Assembly (NCBI GenBank): GCA_045562575.1
Contig: JBJKVQ010000002.1
Location: 1-14,427 of the forward strand
Source of the DNA: UBA6952 sp045562575
GTDB taxonomy: Bacteria; Chloroflexota; Dehalococcoidia; Lucifugimonadales; UBA6952
Length of the DNA stretch: 14,427 bases
Reading direction: 5' to 3'
Shown here piece by piece: positions 7,831 through 14,343 of the stretch. The translations under genes and the position numbers were made by a program. The notes beneath the pieces were generated by a model. It saw only the letters and a list, made by a program, of their open reading frames with translations, had not been told where the DNA came from and made no database searches. The first letter of the stretch is position 1; every line of letters begins with the position of its first letter.

Positions 7831-8187
7831 TTGCTAAATAAAATCACAGGTATTATTATTTGGACTGATCAGTTAGATATCATGGTTCATTTCTATAAGA
7901 ATTTATTAGGGTTAAATTTACATTCCACTAGGCCTAATTTTGTCACATTTGATTTGGGTGGAGAACGGTTCAATATTGGTACTCATGATCAAGTTTCAGG
8001 TAAGGCTAAAGATCCATATAGAATAATGTTAAATTTTGAGGTTGACGATATTATAGAATTATCCAATAAATTACTTGCTAATAATGTCTCCTTTCTCAGA
8101 GAACCAGAAGAGGAGCATTGGGGTGGTATGGTTGCTACTTTTTTTGATCCTGATGGCAACATTCTACAATTGTTACAAAAACAATAA
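7831..8187 (+). CDS. VOC-fold (glyoxalase/bleomycin-resistance superfamily) protein
   Basis: A small 118-residue protein with the paired beta-alpha-beta3 pattern of the vicinal-oxygen-chelate fold: ITGIIIWTDQLDIMVHFYKNLLGL (5-28), FVTFDLGGERFNIGTH (37-52), then NFEVDDIIELSNKL (68-81) and GGMVATFFDPDGNILQLLQ (98-116). The usual metal ligands are not all present: the His of strand 1 is absent (Gly/Ile at 7-8) and the last Glu is Gln113, so it may bind a ligand without being a metal enzyme. The start is TTG: an in-frame stop lies at 7819-7821 and AGAGG (7821-7825) is 5 bases upstream of the TTG. It is followed 22 bases later by two MFS genes, which suggests a role in resistance or in handling a small molecule that is exported. 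Confidence 0.8.
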   Translation: MLNKITGIIIWTDQLDIMVHFYKNLLGLNLHSTRPNFVTFDLGGERFNIGTHDQVSGKAKDPYRIMLNFEVDDIIELSNKLLANNVSFLREPEEEHWGGMVATFFDPDGNILQLLQKQ

Positions 8188-8209
8188 ATTATTTTGAAGG
8201 GAAGATGGT

Positions 8210-9490
8210 TTGAAATATCTAGATAGCGAATTTTTACTTCCTTTTAAATATAGGGATTTTACTTTTATGTGGATTGCAACTCTTTTTTCTGGTGCATCCA
8301 TGTGGACTACAAATTTGGCTCGGGCAGCTCTGGTGTGGAACATTTCAGAATCAAGTAATTGGGTTGGTTTGATTTTATTCGCATTAATGATCCCCAGTTT
8401 ATTAATTCCCTTAATTGCTGGATTTATAGCTGATTGGATCGATAGGAAAAAAATGTTAATACTTGCATCTATAGGTAGCCTTATTTCTAACGGTTTGATG
8501 ATTGTAGTATTATTGCTGTTAGATTTATCTAATCAGTTGTTAGTTTATATTGTTGCTCTTTCTGCTCTAGAGGGTATCGCCAGATCTTTTCGAATGCCAG
8601 CATCTCAGACTTTGGTGCCGAATTTAGTTTCAAAAGATAATGTTCCTAAGGCTGTAGCATTACTAAATGCTAATCAACATGGAGCAAAACTTATTGGGCC
8701 ATTAATAGTTGGATTTTTGACAGTAATTTTAAAGACTGGTTTTTTAGAAGTTTTCGTAGTGTGTTTTGTGCTTAACGTTGCAGCTGTATTCACTATATTG
8801 TATATACGGACTGAGTCTACAGGAGTAATTGATACCGAGAAGAGTTTTGGTGCTAACTTTTTCCAAGGATTTGATTATCTATATCATAACACTTGGATGT
8901 TAGTTGTATTAATTATAGCAATGTTACATTGTGCTTTAACTATGACCTATGAATCGCTTACCCCTTCAATAGGAGAAGAAGTTTTAATACTAGGTAGTAG
9001 TTCTTACACTTCCTTAATGTTATTTGCTGGGATAGGTGCACTATTAGGATCAACAGCAGTAGTAACTTTAAAAACTCGAATTGGTGGTTATTTATTTTTC
9101 TTTTCTGCTTTCCTAAGTGGATTTGCTCCTATACTTTTTGCATTTTCAGATAGTATATATTTGATTTGGATTTCATTAATGTTAATTGGTGCAAGCCAAG
9201 CCGCATTTATGACATTAACTCATGTAATAATCCAAGTTATTGTTCCTGATGAAATACGAGGAAGAGTTACAAGTATATATATAATGCATGTTGGTGGAAT
9301 GATGGCTTTATTTAATTGGATTAATGGATATTTAGCTGATATTACTAATCCAAGAACTGTATTAATGTTTATGGGAATAGTATTCATACTAGCCATAATA
9401 ATTTCATTAATTAGTAAAACTGCAAAAACATTATTTTCAATAGGTATTGAAGAAAGTTCGAGTTTGAATATACAGGGCTCGTCTGCATGA
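8210..9490 (+). CDS. MFS transporter, MFS_3 (EntS-like exporter) type, first of a pair
   Basis: A 426-residue membrane protein. It opens with a polar FKYRDFTFMW that leads into helix 1, has motif A as GFIADWIDRKKM (71-82), an ARSFRMPASQTLVPNLV segment (residues about 124-141) typical of MFS_3 proteins, and DEIRGRVTSIY before helix 10. About 12 hydrophobic segments can be picked out, and it ends in a short polar tail. These proteins usually export siderophores, drugs or other small molecules; direction and cargo here are unknown. TTG start: the frame is closed by a stop at 8195-8197 and AAGGGA (8197-8202) is 7 bases upstream; the nearby ATG at 8205 is out of frame and stops after two codons. 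Its stop overlaps the start of the next MFS gene (ATGA). Confidence 0.86.
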   Translation: MKYLDSEFLLPFKYRDFTFMWIATLFSGASMWTTNLARAALVWNISESSNWVGLILFALMIPSLLIPLIAGFIADWIDRKKMLILASIGSLISNGLMIVVLLLLDLSNQLLVYIVALSALEGIARSFRMPASQTLVPNLVSKDNVPKAVALLNANQHGAKLIGPLIVGFLTVILKTGFLEVFVVCFVLNVAAVFTILYIRTESTGVIDTEKSFGANFFQGFDYLYHNTWMLVVLIIAMLHCALTMTYESLTPSIGEEVLILGSSSYTSLMLFAGIGALLGSTAVVTLKTRIGGYLFFFSAFLSGFAPILFAFSDSIYLIWISLMLIGASQAAFMTLTHVIIQVIVPDEIRGRVTSIYIMHVGGMMALFNWINGYLADITNPRTVLMFMGIVFILAIIISLISKTAKTLFSIGIEESSSLNIQGSSA

Positions 9491-10749
9491 GCGCAAGAGT
9501 TGCTGATGATATTGATAATAAACGGGCTTTTCATTTTTTAGAATTTAGAAAACTTTGGTATGCCGGCTGGATGTGGTATCAGGCAAGAATGATGGAGATT
9601 ATTACCACTAGCTGGTTAATTTTAGATATTACTGGATCTCAATGGGATGTTGCAATAGTTGCCTTGTTTCGTGCTTTACCAATGGGACTTTTGAGTTTAG
9701 TTTCAGGTGCTATATCAGATAGGTTTAATAGAAAAACTATCATGCAAGTAGTACAAATAATGAACATTAGTTCTCTCATTTTGTTAATTGGATTGGTTTA
9801 TTTTGAAATTAATAATCTAATAATAATTTCCATAGTAGTAATGGCTCTTGGAGTTGGCTGGTCTCTAGATTTTCCAGCCAGAAGATCTTCTACAGCAGAT
9901 ATAGTTGGCTCTAAAAATGTATCTAATGCCATGTTTGTTGATATGGCTGCTCTGACTGGTAGTAGCGTCTTGGGTCCATTATGGTCAGGGTTGTTAATAA
10001 ACTGGAAAGGTGCAATTGCAGCTTATATTTTTATTTTATTATTAGTTGTAATTGGAACAATAATTTTGCAATTTATACGTATCCCAAATCCCGAAAAGAA
10101 AATTGAAAAATTCAAAGATTTATTTATTTCCACTAAAGACACAGCTATATACATGCTTAAGAACCGAATAACTAGATTAGTTATCACTGTGACAATTATA
10201 GCTAATGTTTTATTCTTTCCATTTATACCAATGGTCCCAGTTTTTGCAGAAACTGTTTTGTCTGTTAATCCAGTTCTAATGGGATTATTGGGCGCATCAT
10301 TTGGTCTAGGGAATGTTATAGGTTCTACATATCTTGGTACTTTTGGGAAATCCACAAAACCAATAAAGCTCTTTATTTTTGGTACAACTGTAGGTTTTTT
10401 GTTTTTACTAACTTTTTCACTATTACAAATATATTGGTTTTGTTTACTTTTGTTATTTTTTGCAGGACTTGCTATGACAGGATTTGGTTCAATGCAAAGT
10501 GCAATAACTTTGATGACAGTTTCACCAAATATAAGAGGTAAGGCTTTAGGGGTTATTGGAGTTGCTATAGGCACTGCACCATTAGGTTTATTAATAACAG
10601 GTATGGTGTCTGGAAGGTTTGGTATTGAAGTGGCAATAACAATTAACTGTTCTGTGGCTCTTTGTATTCTCCTATGTTCGATAGTGTTTTATCGAAAAGA
10701 ACTTTTTCTTGAGGATTCTGAATTAATTTCAGATCAAAAGTTAAATTAA
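9487..10749 (+). CDS. MFS transporter, MFS_3 type, second of a pair
   Basis: A 420-residue relative of the preceding protein. Both begin with a polar segment, F-x-F/Y-R-x-x-x-x-x-W (FLEFRKLWYAGWMW here, residues 17-30), continue through a helix ending near a W-ILDIT or WNIS turn, and carry motif A at the same distance (GAISDRFNRKTIM, 74-86). DFPARRSSTADIV (about 127-139) matches the FRMPASQ region of the other. The ATG at 9487 shares ATGA with the upstream stop, a strong sign of coupled translation. The 3' end shares a TTAA with the stop of thiS on the other strand. The pair could act as one heterodimeric carrier or as two carriers of differing range; the sequence does not decide. Confidence 0.86.
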   Translation: MSARVADDIDNKRAFHFLEFRKLWYAGWMWYQARMMEIITTSWLILDITGSQWDVAIVALFRALPMGLLSLVSGAISDRFNRKTIMQVVQIMNISSLILLIGLVYFEINNLIIISIVVMALGVGWSLDFPARRSSTADIVGSKNVSNAMFVDMAALTGSSVLGPLWSGLLINWKGAIAAYIFILLLVVIGTIILQFIRIPNPEKKIEKFKDLFISTKDTAIYMLKNRITRLVITVTIIANVLFFPFIPMVPVFAETVLSVNPVLMGLLGASFGLGNVIGSTYLGTFGKSTKPIKLFIFGTTVGFLFLLTFSLLQIYWFCLLLLFFAGLAMTGFGSMQSAITLMTVSPNIRGKALGVIGVAIGTAPLGLLITGMVSGRFGIEVAITINCSVALCILLCSIVFYRKELFLEDSELISDQKLN

Positions 10750-10949
10750 CCACCACCAACGGGTTTCACAATTTCCAAAGAATCACCATTAGCAAGCACG
10801 ACAGAATCGTAATCTTCTTTTCCTATAACTTCATGATTATATGCTACGGCTATAAATTGGGTGTTGATATTCTGTGAATCAAGAAATTCATTTAAGGATA
10901 AAGGTTTCTCTAAATTTAATTCTTCGCCATTAACTCTAATATTAATCAT
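10746..10949 (-). CDS. thiS: Sulfur carrier protein ThiS
   Basis: A 67-residue ubiquitin-like protein that carries sulfide as a C-terminal thiocarboxylate and hands it to ThiG for the thiazole of thiamine. It shows the expected pattern: MINIRVNGEE beta hairpin, LNEFLDSQNI helix, IAVAYNHEVIGKEDY, VVLANGDSLEIVKPVGGG at the end. The terminal Gly-Gly needed for adenylation by ThiF and for thiocarboxylate formation is intact. It follows the TenI/ThiE-like gene by 7 bases and is last in the minus-strand thi block. ThiF, which must activate it, is not in the window. Its stop codon shares TTAA with the stop of the convergent MFS gene. Confidence 0.95.
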   Translation of the reverse strand: MINIRVNGEELNLEKPLSLNEFLDSQNINTQFIAVAYNHEVIGKEDYDSVVLANGDSLEIVKPVGGG

Positions 10950-10956
10950 ATAAAAA

Positions 10957-11601
10957 TCACTTATTATTTAATTTGCAATATTGTACCTTATTAATCAAGT
11001 TTTTAGCAGCTTGATATACATTGTTAGCGTTCATAATCTCTCCAATAACTGCTACACCAAATGCACCGTTATTTATAACAGAATCTACGTTTTCAGACGT
11101 AATGCCACCAATTCCTAATACGGGTATAGATACTTTCGATGCAATTTTATTAATAAGATCAACTCCAGAACCTGGAAATCCTGGATGACTATCCGAAGGG
11201 AAAATTGTACCTACAATTAAATAATCCACACCACTTTTTTCTGCATTTATTGCAGAATTTAAAGAATGTACTGATTTACCAATATGCAATCGATTCTCTA
11301 TTTTGAATCTAACAGCTTCTGGTGACATTGAGGATTCACCAAGTTGAATAGCCTCAGCATTTACAGCTAGTGCAACTTCGATATTATTATTAATGATTAA
11401 TTTTATAGAAGGGAAAAGTATTCTAATTTTGTGGGCAAGTTCATAAAACTGTATATTGGTTGCTGATTTAGAGCGTACTTGCAGAATATCTATTCCAGCT
11501 TCAACTGCCATATCAATTTTATTAAAAAAAATACTCTCTGTTAGATGACTTTCGTCAGTAACAAGACATACCCCTTTTGTATCAAATAATAAGTTACTCA
11601 T
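10957..11601 (-). CDS. TenI/ThiE family protein, more likely thiazole tautomerase than thiamine-phosphate synthase
   Basis: A 214-residue TIM-barrel protein with VCLVTD (11-16), LQVRSKS (40-46), IGKSVHS (107-113), DYLIVGTIFPSDSHPGFPGSG (126-146) and VLGIGGIT (161-168). ThiE couples the pyrimidine and thiazole phosphates; TenI aromatises the thiazole. True ThiE has an Asp after IIN and another in HLGQxD that bind Mg. Here these positions are Asn72 (IINNN) and Ser91 (QLGESS). The loop is of the SDSHPG.PGSG kind and not the PTPTK type. His112 sits where TenI has its catalytic His. The gene lies between thiG and thiS, as tenI lies with thiS/thiG in Bacillus. I therefore lean to TenI, with a TMP synthase expected elsewhere, though divergent ThiE proteins are often annotated from such sequences. 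The start ATG is 6 bases after the thiG stop. Confidence 0.8.
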   Translation of the reverse strand: MSNLLFDTKGVCLVTDESHLTESIFFNKIDMAVEAGIDILQVRSKSATNIQFYELAHKIRILFPSIKLIINNNIEVALAVNAEAIQLGESSMSPEAVRFKIENRLHIGKSVHSLNSAINAEKSGVDYLIVGTIFPSDSHPGFPGSGVDLINKIASKVSIPVLGIGGITSENVDSVINNGAFGVAVIGEIMNANNVYQAAKNLINKVQYCKLNNK

Positions 11602-11607
11602 TATTCT

Positions 11608-12387
11608 CTAATTATTTACTGGATTACTCGTTGGACTGCTAGGATTAGCATATTTACTCTGTGGTATTCTTCCTGCCAAATAGGCTTTTCTTCCAGCTTG
11701 AACTCCTAATTTAAATGCTTCACCCATTAGACCTGGATTGGAGGATTGAGCAATAGCTGTATTCACTAATACAGCATCTGCACCAAGTTCCATCGCAGTA
11801 GATGCGTCTGAAGGTACTGCTAATCCTGCGTCTACTACAACTGGTATAGAAGATTGTTCTATAATGATGGCAATTTCTTCTTTTGTATGAATTCCCTGAC
11901 CAGAACCAATGGCTGATCCTAGTGGCATAACAGTTGCACAACCAATTTCTTCAAGTTGCTTAGCAAGTACGGGGTCAGCATGGATGTAAGGTAAGACTTT
12001 GAATCCTTCTTTTACTAGTATTTCAGCAGCTTTTAGTGTACCTATAGGGTCGGGTAATAAGTATTTTGGATCAGGTATTACTTCTAGTTTTATCCAATCA
12101 GATAAATTCATAGCTTTTGATAATCTTGCTATAGTTATAGCATCCTCGGCAGTTTTTGAACCAGCAGTATTGGGGAGTATATTATATTTCGTCCAATCAA
12201 AATGATCTAGAATAGTTTTTTCATTAGGATTATTTAAATCAAGCCGGCCAATTGCAACAGTTATTATTTCAGTGCCAGAAGATTTTACTGAGTTGATTAG
12301 ATCATCATTAGATCTGTGTCTTCCTGTACCAACCATTAATCTTGATGTAACTGATTTCCCACCTATATTTAATATATCATCCATCAT
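11608..12387 (-). CDS. thiG: Thiazole synthase
   Basis: ThiG condenses deoxyxylulose phosphate, dehydroglycine and the ThiS thiocarboxylate into the thiazole phosphate. The barrel is complete at 259 residues: LMVGTGRH (17-24), the TVAIGRLDL strand (43-51), ILPNTAGSKTAEDA (70-83), the Schiff-base lysine K100 in IKLEVIPDPKYLLPD, CATVMPLGSAIGSGQGI, PVVVDAGLAVPSDA, and DAVLVNTAIAQSSNP near the end. The tail after AYLAGRIP is short and polar. Two ATGs lie side by side (12387 and 12384); AGGA sits 5 bases ahead of the first. It is the first gene of thiG-tenI-thiS. No TPP riboswitch is visible upstream, so regulation is unexplained. Confidence 0.95.
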   Translation of the reverse strand: MMDDILNIGGKSVTSRLMVGTGRHRSNDDLINSVKSSGTEIITVAIGRLDLNNPNEKTILDHFDWTKYNILPNTAGSKTAEDAITIARLSKAMNLSDWIKLEVIPDPKYLLPDPIGTLKAAEILVKEGFKVLPYIHADPVLAKQLEEIGCATVMPLGSAIGSGQGIHTKEEIAIIIEQSSIPVVVDAGLAVPSDASTAMELGADAVLVNTAIAQSSNPGLMGEAFKLGVQAGRKAYLAGRIPQSKYANPSSPTSNPVNN

Positions 12388-12518
12388 TCATGTCCTATTT
12401 CTATTATTTTATAACCAAGAATTTTATAATACAATTCCTCGAAACAATGGCGTTTATAAGATATTTTAAATTTCATTCTCTTTTATAAGAATCATATTAG
12501 AAATTTATATTTGAGTGC

Positions 12519-12548
12519 TTGTTATATTATGCCTTTTTATCGTTTAAT
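12519..12548 (+). promoter_or_regulatory. Candidate sigma-70 promoter for the thiolase-like/DUF35 unit
   Basis: TTGTTA (12519-12524) and TTTAAT (12543-12548) are 18 bases apart and match the -35 and -10 consensus at 4 and 5 of 6 positions. Transcription would begin near 12555, giving a leader of about 35 bases to the GTG at 12590. In such AT-rich DNA chance matches are common. Confidence 0.3.
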
Positions 12549-12577
12549 GTATAGACGTTTTGTTTCAATTAATTACT

Positions 12578-12585
12578 AAGGAGGT
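12578..12585 (+). promoter_or_regulatory. Perfect ribosome binding site deciding a GTG start
   Basis: AAGGAGGT lies 4 bases upstream of GTG at 12590. It falls within the longer open frame that begins with TTG at 12560 and so marks the true start of the thiolase-like protein as the GTG. Confidence 0.8.
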
Positions 12586-12589
12586 TGCT

Positions 12590-13732
12590 GTGAGTGACTT
12601 ATCGGGAAAAGCTGCGATTGTTGGGGTAGCTGAATCAGATGCACTAGGAAGAGATTCAGGGAAATCATCGCTTCAACATCATGCGGAAGCATCATATAAT
12701 GCTTTAGCAGATGCGGGATTAACAATGAAAGATGTTGATGCTATATATTGTGCAAATCCTTCGCCTTTAACGGTTGCTGAATATTTTGGAATAACACCCA
12801 AACATACTGATGGAACATCCGTGGGAGGTTCTTCATTTGTTATTCATGTAGCTCATGCTTTAGAGGCAATTGCTGCAGGGAGAATTGATGTGGCATTGAT
12901 CACGCATGGAGAATCAGGGCGATCGCAACGAAGCCGTCCTGGTGCTGATTTGGGTGCTCCTGGGTCACAGTACGAATTACCTTTTGGTATCGCTGCTCCG
13001 CCTATGCAATATGCTATGGCGTGTAATAGATATATGCATATATATGGTGAAGACAAAACAAGACAGGCAATGGCCGAAATTGCTGTAGCAACACGTAAGT
13101 GGGCTAATTTAAATGAGAAAGCATTTTTTTATGAAACACCAATGACGTTTGATGAATATCATGATTCACGTTGGATTGTATATCCTTTTCACTTACCTGA
13201 TTGCTGTTTAACAATTGATGGCGGTGGTGCATGTGTTGTTGTCTCTCCAGAAGTTGCAAAAAGCTGTGCTAAAAAACCAGTTTGGGTTAATGGGGCTGCT
13301 GAAGCTCATGACCATGGTCTCATAAGCCAAATGCCTGATTTAACTAGAACAATTGCTTATCAGTCTGGACCAGAAGCTATGCAGATGGCAGGAGTTTCTC
13401 ACTCTGATATTGATTTAGCTATGATATATGATTCATTTACTTACACTGTTCTCACAACACTAGAAAGTTTAGGATTTTGTGGCCCTGGTGAAGGCGCAGA
13501 TTTTGTTGCTAACCAAAGGACTGCACCTGGAGGAGATTTTGCAATGAATACTAATGGAGGCGGATTATCATATTGCCACACAGGTATGTATGGTATGTTT
13601 TTACTTCTTGAGGCTACTCGACAATTAAGAGGTGAAGCAGGTGCCAGACAAGTAGAGAATTGTAAAACTTCATTAGTTAATGGTACTGGTGGAGCTTTAT
13701 CTTCAACAGGTACTCTAGTTCTCGGAGTTTAA
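12590..13732 (+). CDS. SCP2-type thiolase-like protein without the nucleophilic Cys (possible aldolase or acyl-CoA ligation subunit)
   Basis: A 380-residue protein of thiolase fold, from the GTG at 12590. Features in order: GKAAIVGVAESDALG (6-20), HHAEASYNALADAGL (30-44), TSVGGSSFVIHVAHALEAIAAGRIDVALI (76-104), CCLTIDGGGACVVVSPE (205-221), DLAMIYDSFTYTVL (275-288), and MNTNGGGLSYCHTGMYG (319-335). The segment 72-95 that should hold the acyl-accepting Cys has only Gly and Ser, while the His of the GHP box survives (H330 in YCHTG). The C-terminal Cys box of biosynthetic thiolases reads NGTGGALSSTG and also lacks Cys. This pattern, with a DUF35 gene immediately downstream, resembles the Ltp2/ChsH2 retro-aldolase arrangement of steroid side-chain breakdown more than a Claisen thiolase. 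The substrate is unknown. The next gene starts 31 bases after its stop. Confidence 0.85.
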   Translation: MSDLSGKAAIVGVAESDALGRDSGKSSLQHHAEASYNALADAGLTMKDVDAIYCANPSPLTVAEYFGITPKHTDGTSVGGSSFVIHVAHALEAIAAGRIDVALITHGESGRSQRSRPGADLGAPGSQYELPFGIAAPPMQYAMACNRYMHIYGEDKTRQAMAEIAVATRKWANLNEKAFFYETPMTFDEYHDSRWIVYPFHLPDCCLTIDGGGACVVVSPEVAKSCAKKPVWVNGAAEAHDHGLISQMPDLTRTIAYQSGPEAMQMAGVSHSDIDLAMIYDSFTYTVLTTLESLGFCGPGEGADFVANQRTAPGGDFAMNTNGGGLSYCHTGMYGMFLLLEATRQLRGEAGARQVENCKTSLVNGTGGALSSTGTLVLGV

Positions 13733-13763
13733 ATAGTAAAATTAATACAAAGAGGAAATAATT

Positions 13764-14183
13764 ATGACAACAGAAAGTAAAGCTACAGGTCCTGTACCTG
13801 TACCACAACAAGAATCTGATTTTTATTGGGAAAAATTAAAAGCACACGAATTATGGTTAAGAAAGTGTAACGAAACAGGGAAAGCCTATTTCTACCCACG
13901 AGACATATCACCATTCACATTTAGTCGCGATACTTCATGGATTCAATCAAGCGGTAAAGGTACTTTATTTACATATGCTATATGTTATACACCAATCCCA
14001 AGATATACTGGGCCGGTACCATTTATCATTGCAATGGTTGAATTAGAAGAAGGCCCACTTATTCCAACCAACATAGTAGACGTAGAACCAGATCCAAGTA
14101 ATTTAACTATAGGAATGCCTGTAGAAGTTACGTATGAAGATATTACTGATACTATAACGTTACCTAAATTTAAACCTGTATAG
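13764..14183 (+). CDS. DUF35 OB-fold protein with a degenerate zinc ribbon, partner of the thiolase-like protein
   Basis: 139 residues from an ATG with AGAGGA 7 bases upstream. The N-terminal helix DFYWEKLKAHELWLRKC (19-35) leads into the rubredoxin-like segment and then the OB fold: SGKGTLFTYAICYTPIP (63-79), PFIIAMVELEEGPLIPTNIVD (86-106), and IGMPVEVTYEDI (116-127). In the family the ribbon reads CxxCG ... PR..CPxC. Here it reads C35-NET-G ... PRDI-S49-P-F-T52, so three of the four zinc Cys are gone, although the surrounding residues (YFYPR) are kept. DUF35 proteins bind the CoA tail and pair with thiolase-fold enzymes, for example in archaeal HMG-CoA formation and in the Ltp2 aldolase. 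The gene is almost certainly co-transcribed with the thiolase-like gene. Confidence 0.87.
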   Translation: MTTESKATGPVPVPQQESDFYWEKLKAHELWLRKCNETGKAYFYPRDISPFTFSRDTSWIQSSGKGTLFTYAICYTPIPRYTGPVPFIIAMVELEEGPLIPTNIVDVEPDPSNLTIGMPVEVTYEDITDTITLPKFKPV

Positions 14184-14222
14184 TAGTGTAAAGAAATAGT
14201 ATATTAGTATAGTGACTGTTGT

Positions 14223-14251
14223 TTGCCTAAGGATAAAATCATTGGTAAAAT
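14223..14251 (+). promoter_or_regulatory. Candidate promoter of the tRNA pair
   Basis: TTGCCT (14223-14228) and TAAAAT (14246-14251) are spaced by exactly 17 bases and match consensus at 4 and 5 of 6 positions. The predicted start near 14258 is about 5 bases ahead of the first tRNA base, a typical distance. Confidence 0.5.
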
Positions 14252-14262
14252 CTTCAGATCGT

Positions 14263-14336
14263 TGGGGATTAGTCTAGTGGTAGGACGGATGATTCTGGAT
14301 CATTAAACCCGGGTTCGAATCCTGGATCCCCAGCCA
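14263..14336 (+). tRNA. tRNA-Gln, anticodon CTG
   Basis: A full cloverleaf can be drawn. The acceptor TGGGGAT pairs with ATCCCCA (14326-14332), followed by discriminator G and an encoded CCA. The D arm contains TAGTCTAGTGGTAGGA. The anticodon stem GATGA/TCATT encloses the loop TTCTGGA with CTG at 14295-14297. The T arm is CCGGG-TTCGAAT-CCTGG. The U1-A72 closing pair with a run of G is typical of tRNA-Gln. It reads CAG; a TTG isoacceptor must be elsewhere. Confidence 0.95.
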
Positions 14337-14343
14337 AACCCTT

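Larger units (their letters stand above)
12388..12589. promoter_or_regulatory. Divergent intergenic region, thi block / thiolase-like gene
   Basis: About 200 AT-rich bases between two divergent units, the largest gap in the window. I see a plausible plus-strand promoter (12519-12548, separate entry) and a strong ribosome site at 12578. A nested weak dyad is present: AAATTTC (12468-12474) with GAAATTT (12500-12506), and inside it ATTCT (12475-12479) with AGAAT (12488-12492). For thiG no clear promoter stands out, though the minus strand has several TATAAA-like hexamers. No TPP-riboswitch core was recognised on either strand. Confidence 0.4.

Noticed and set aside
9220..9534. A 104-codon open frame on the minus strand across the MFS gene junction
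   Set aside because: It is a shadow of two well-supported overlapping plus-strand genes and shows no recognisable domain.
10023..10574. A 183-codon open frame on the minus strand
   Set aside because: It lies wholly opposite the second MFS_3 gene, is rich in Lys, Pro and Ile as expected from the complement of membrane-protein codons, has no family motif, and no ribosome site stands out.
12388..12589. TPP riboswitch ahead of thiG
   Set aside because: The conserved core elements (CTGAGA and the ACCTGATCTGG-type segment) could not be found on the minus strand.
12560..12589. Longer thiolase-like protein starting at TTG 12560
   Set aside because: A perfect AAGGAGGT immediately before the in-frame GTG at 12590 lies within this extension, so the shorter start is much better supported.
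14184..14262. Rho-independent terminator after the DUF35 gene
   Set aside because: No stable GC-rich hairpin with a following T-run is visible; the interval is better explained by the tRNA promoter.
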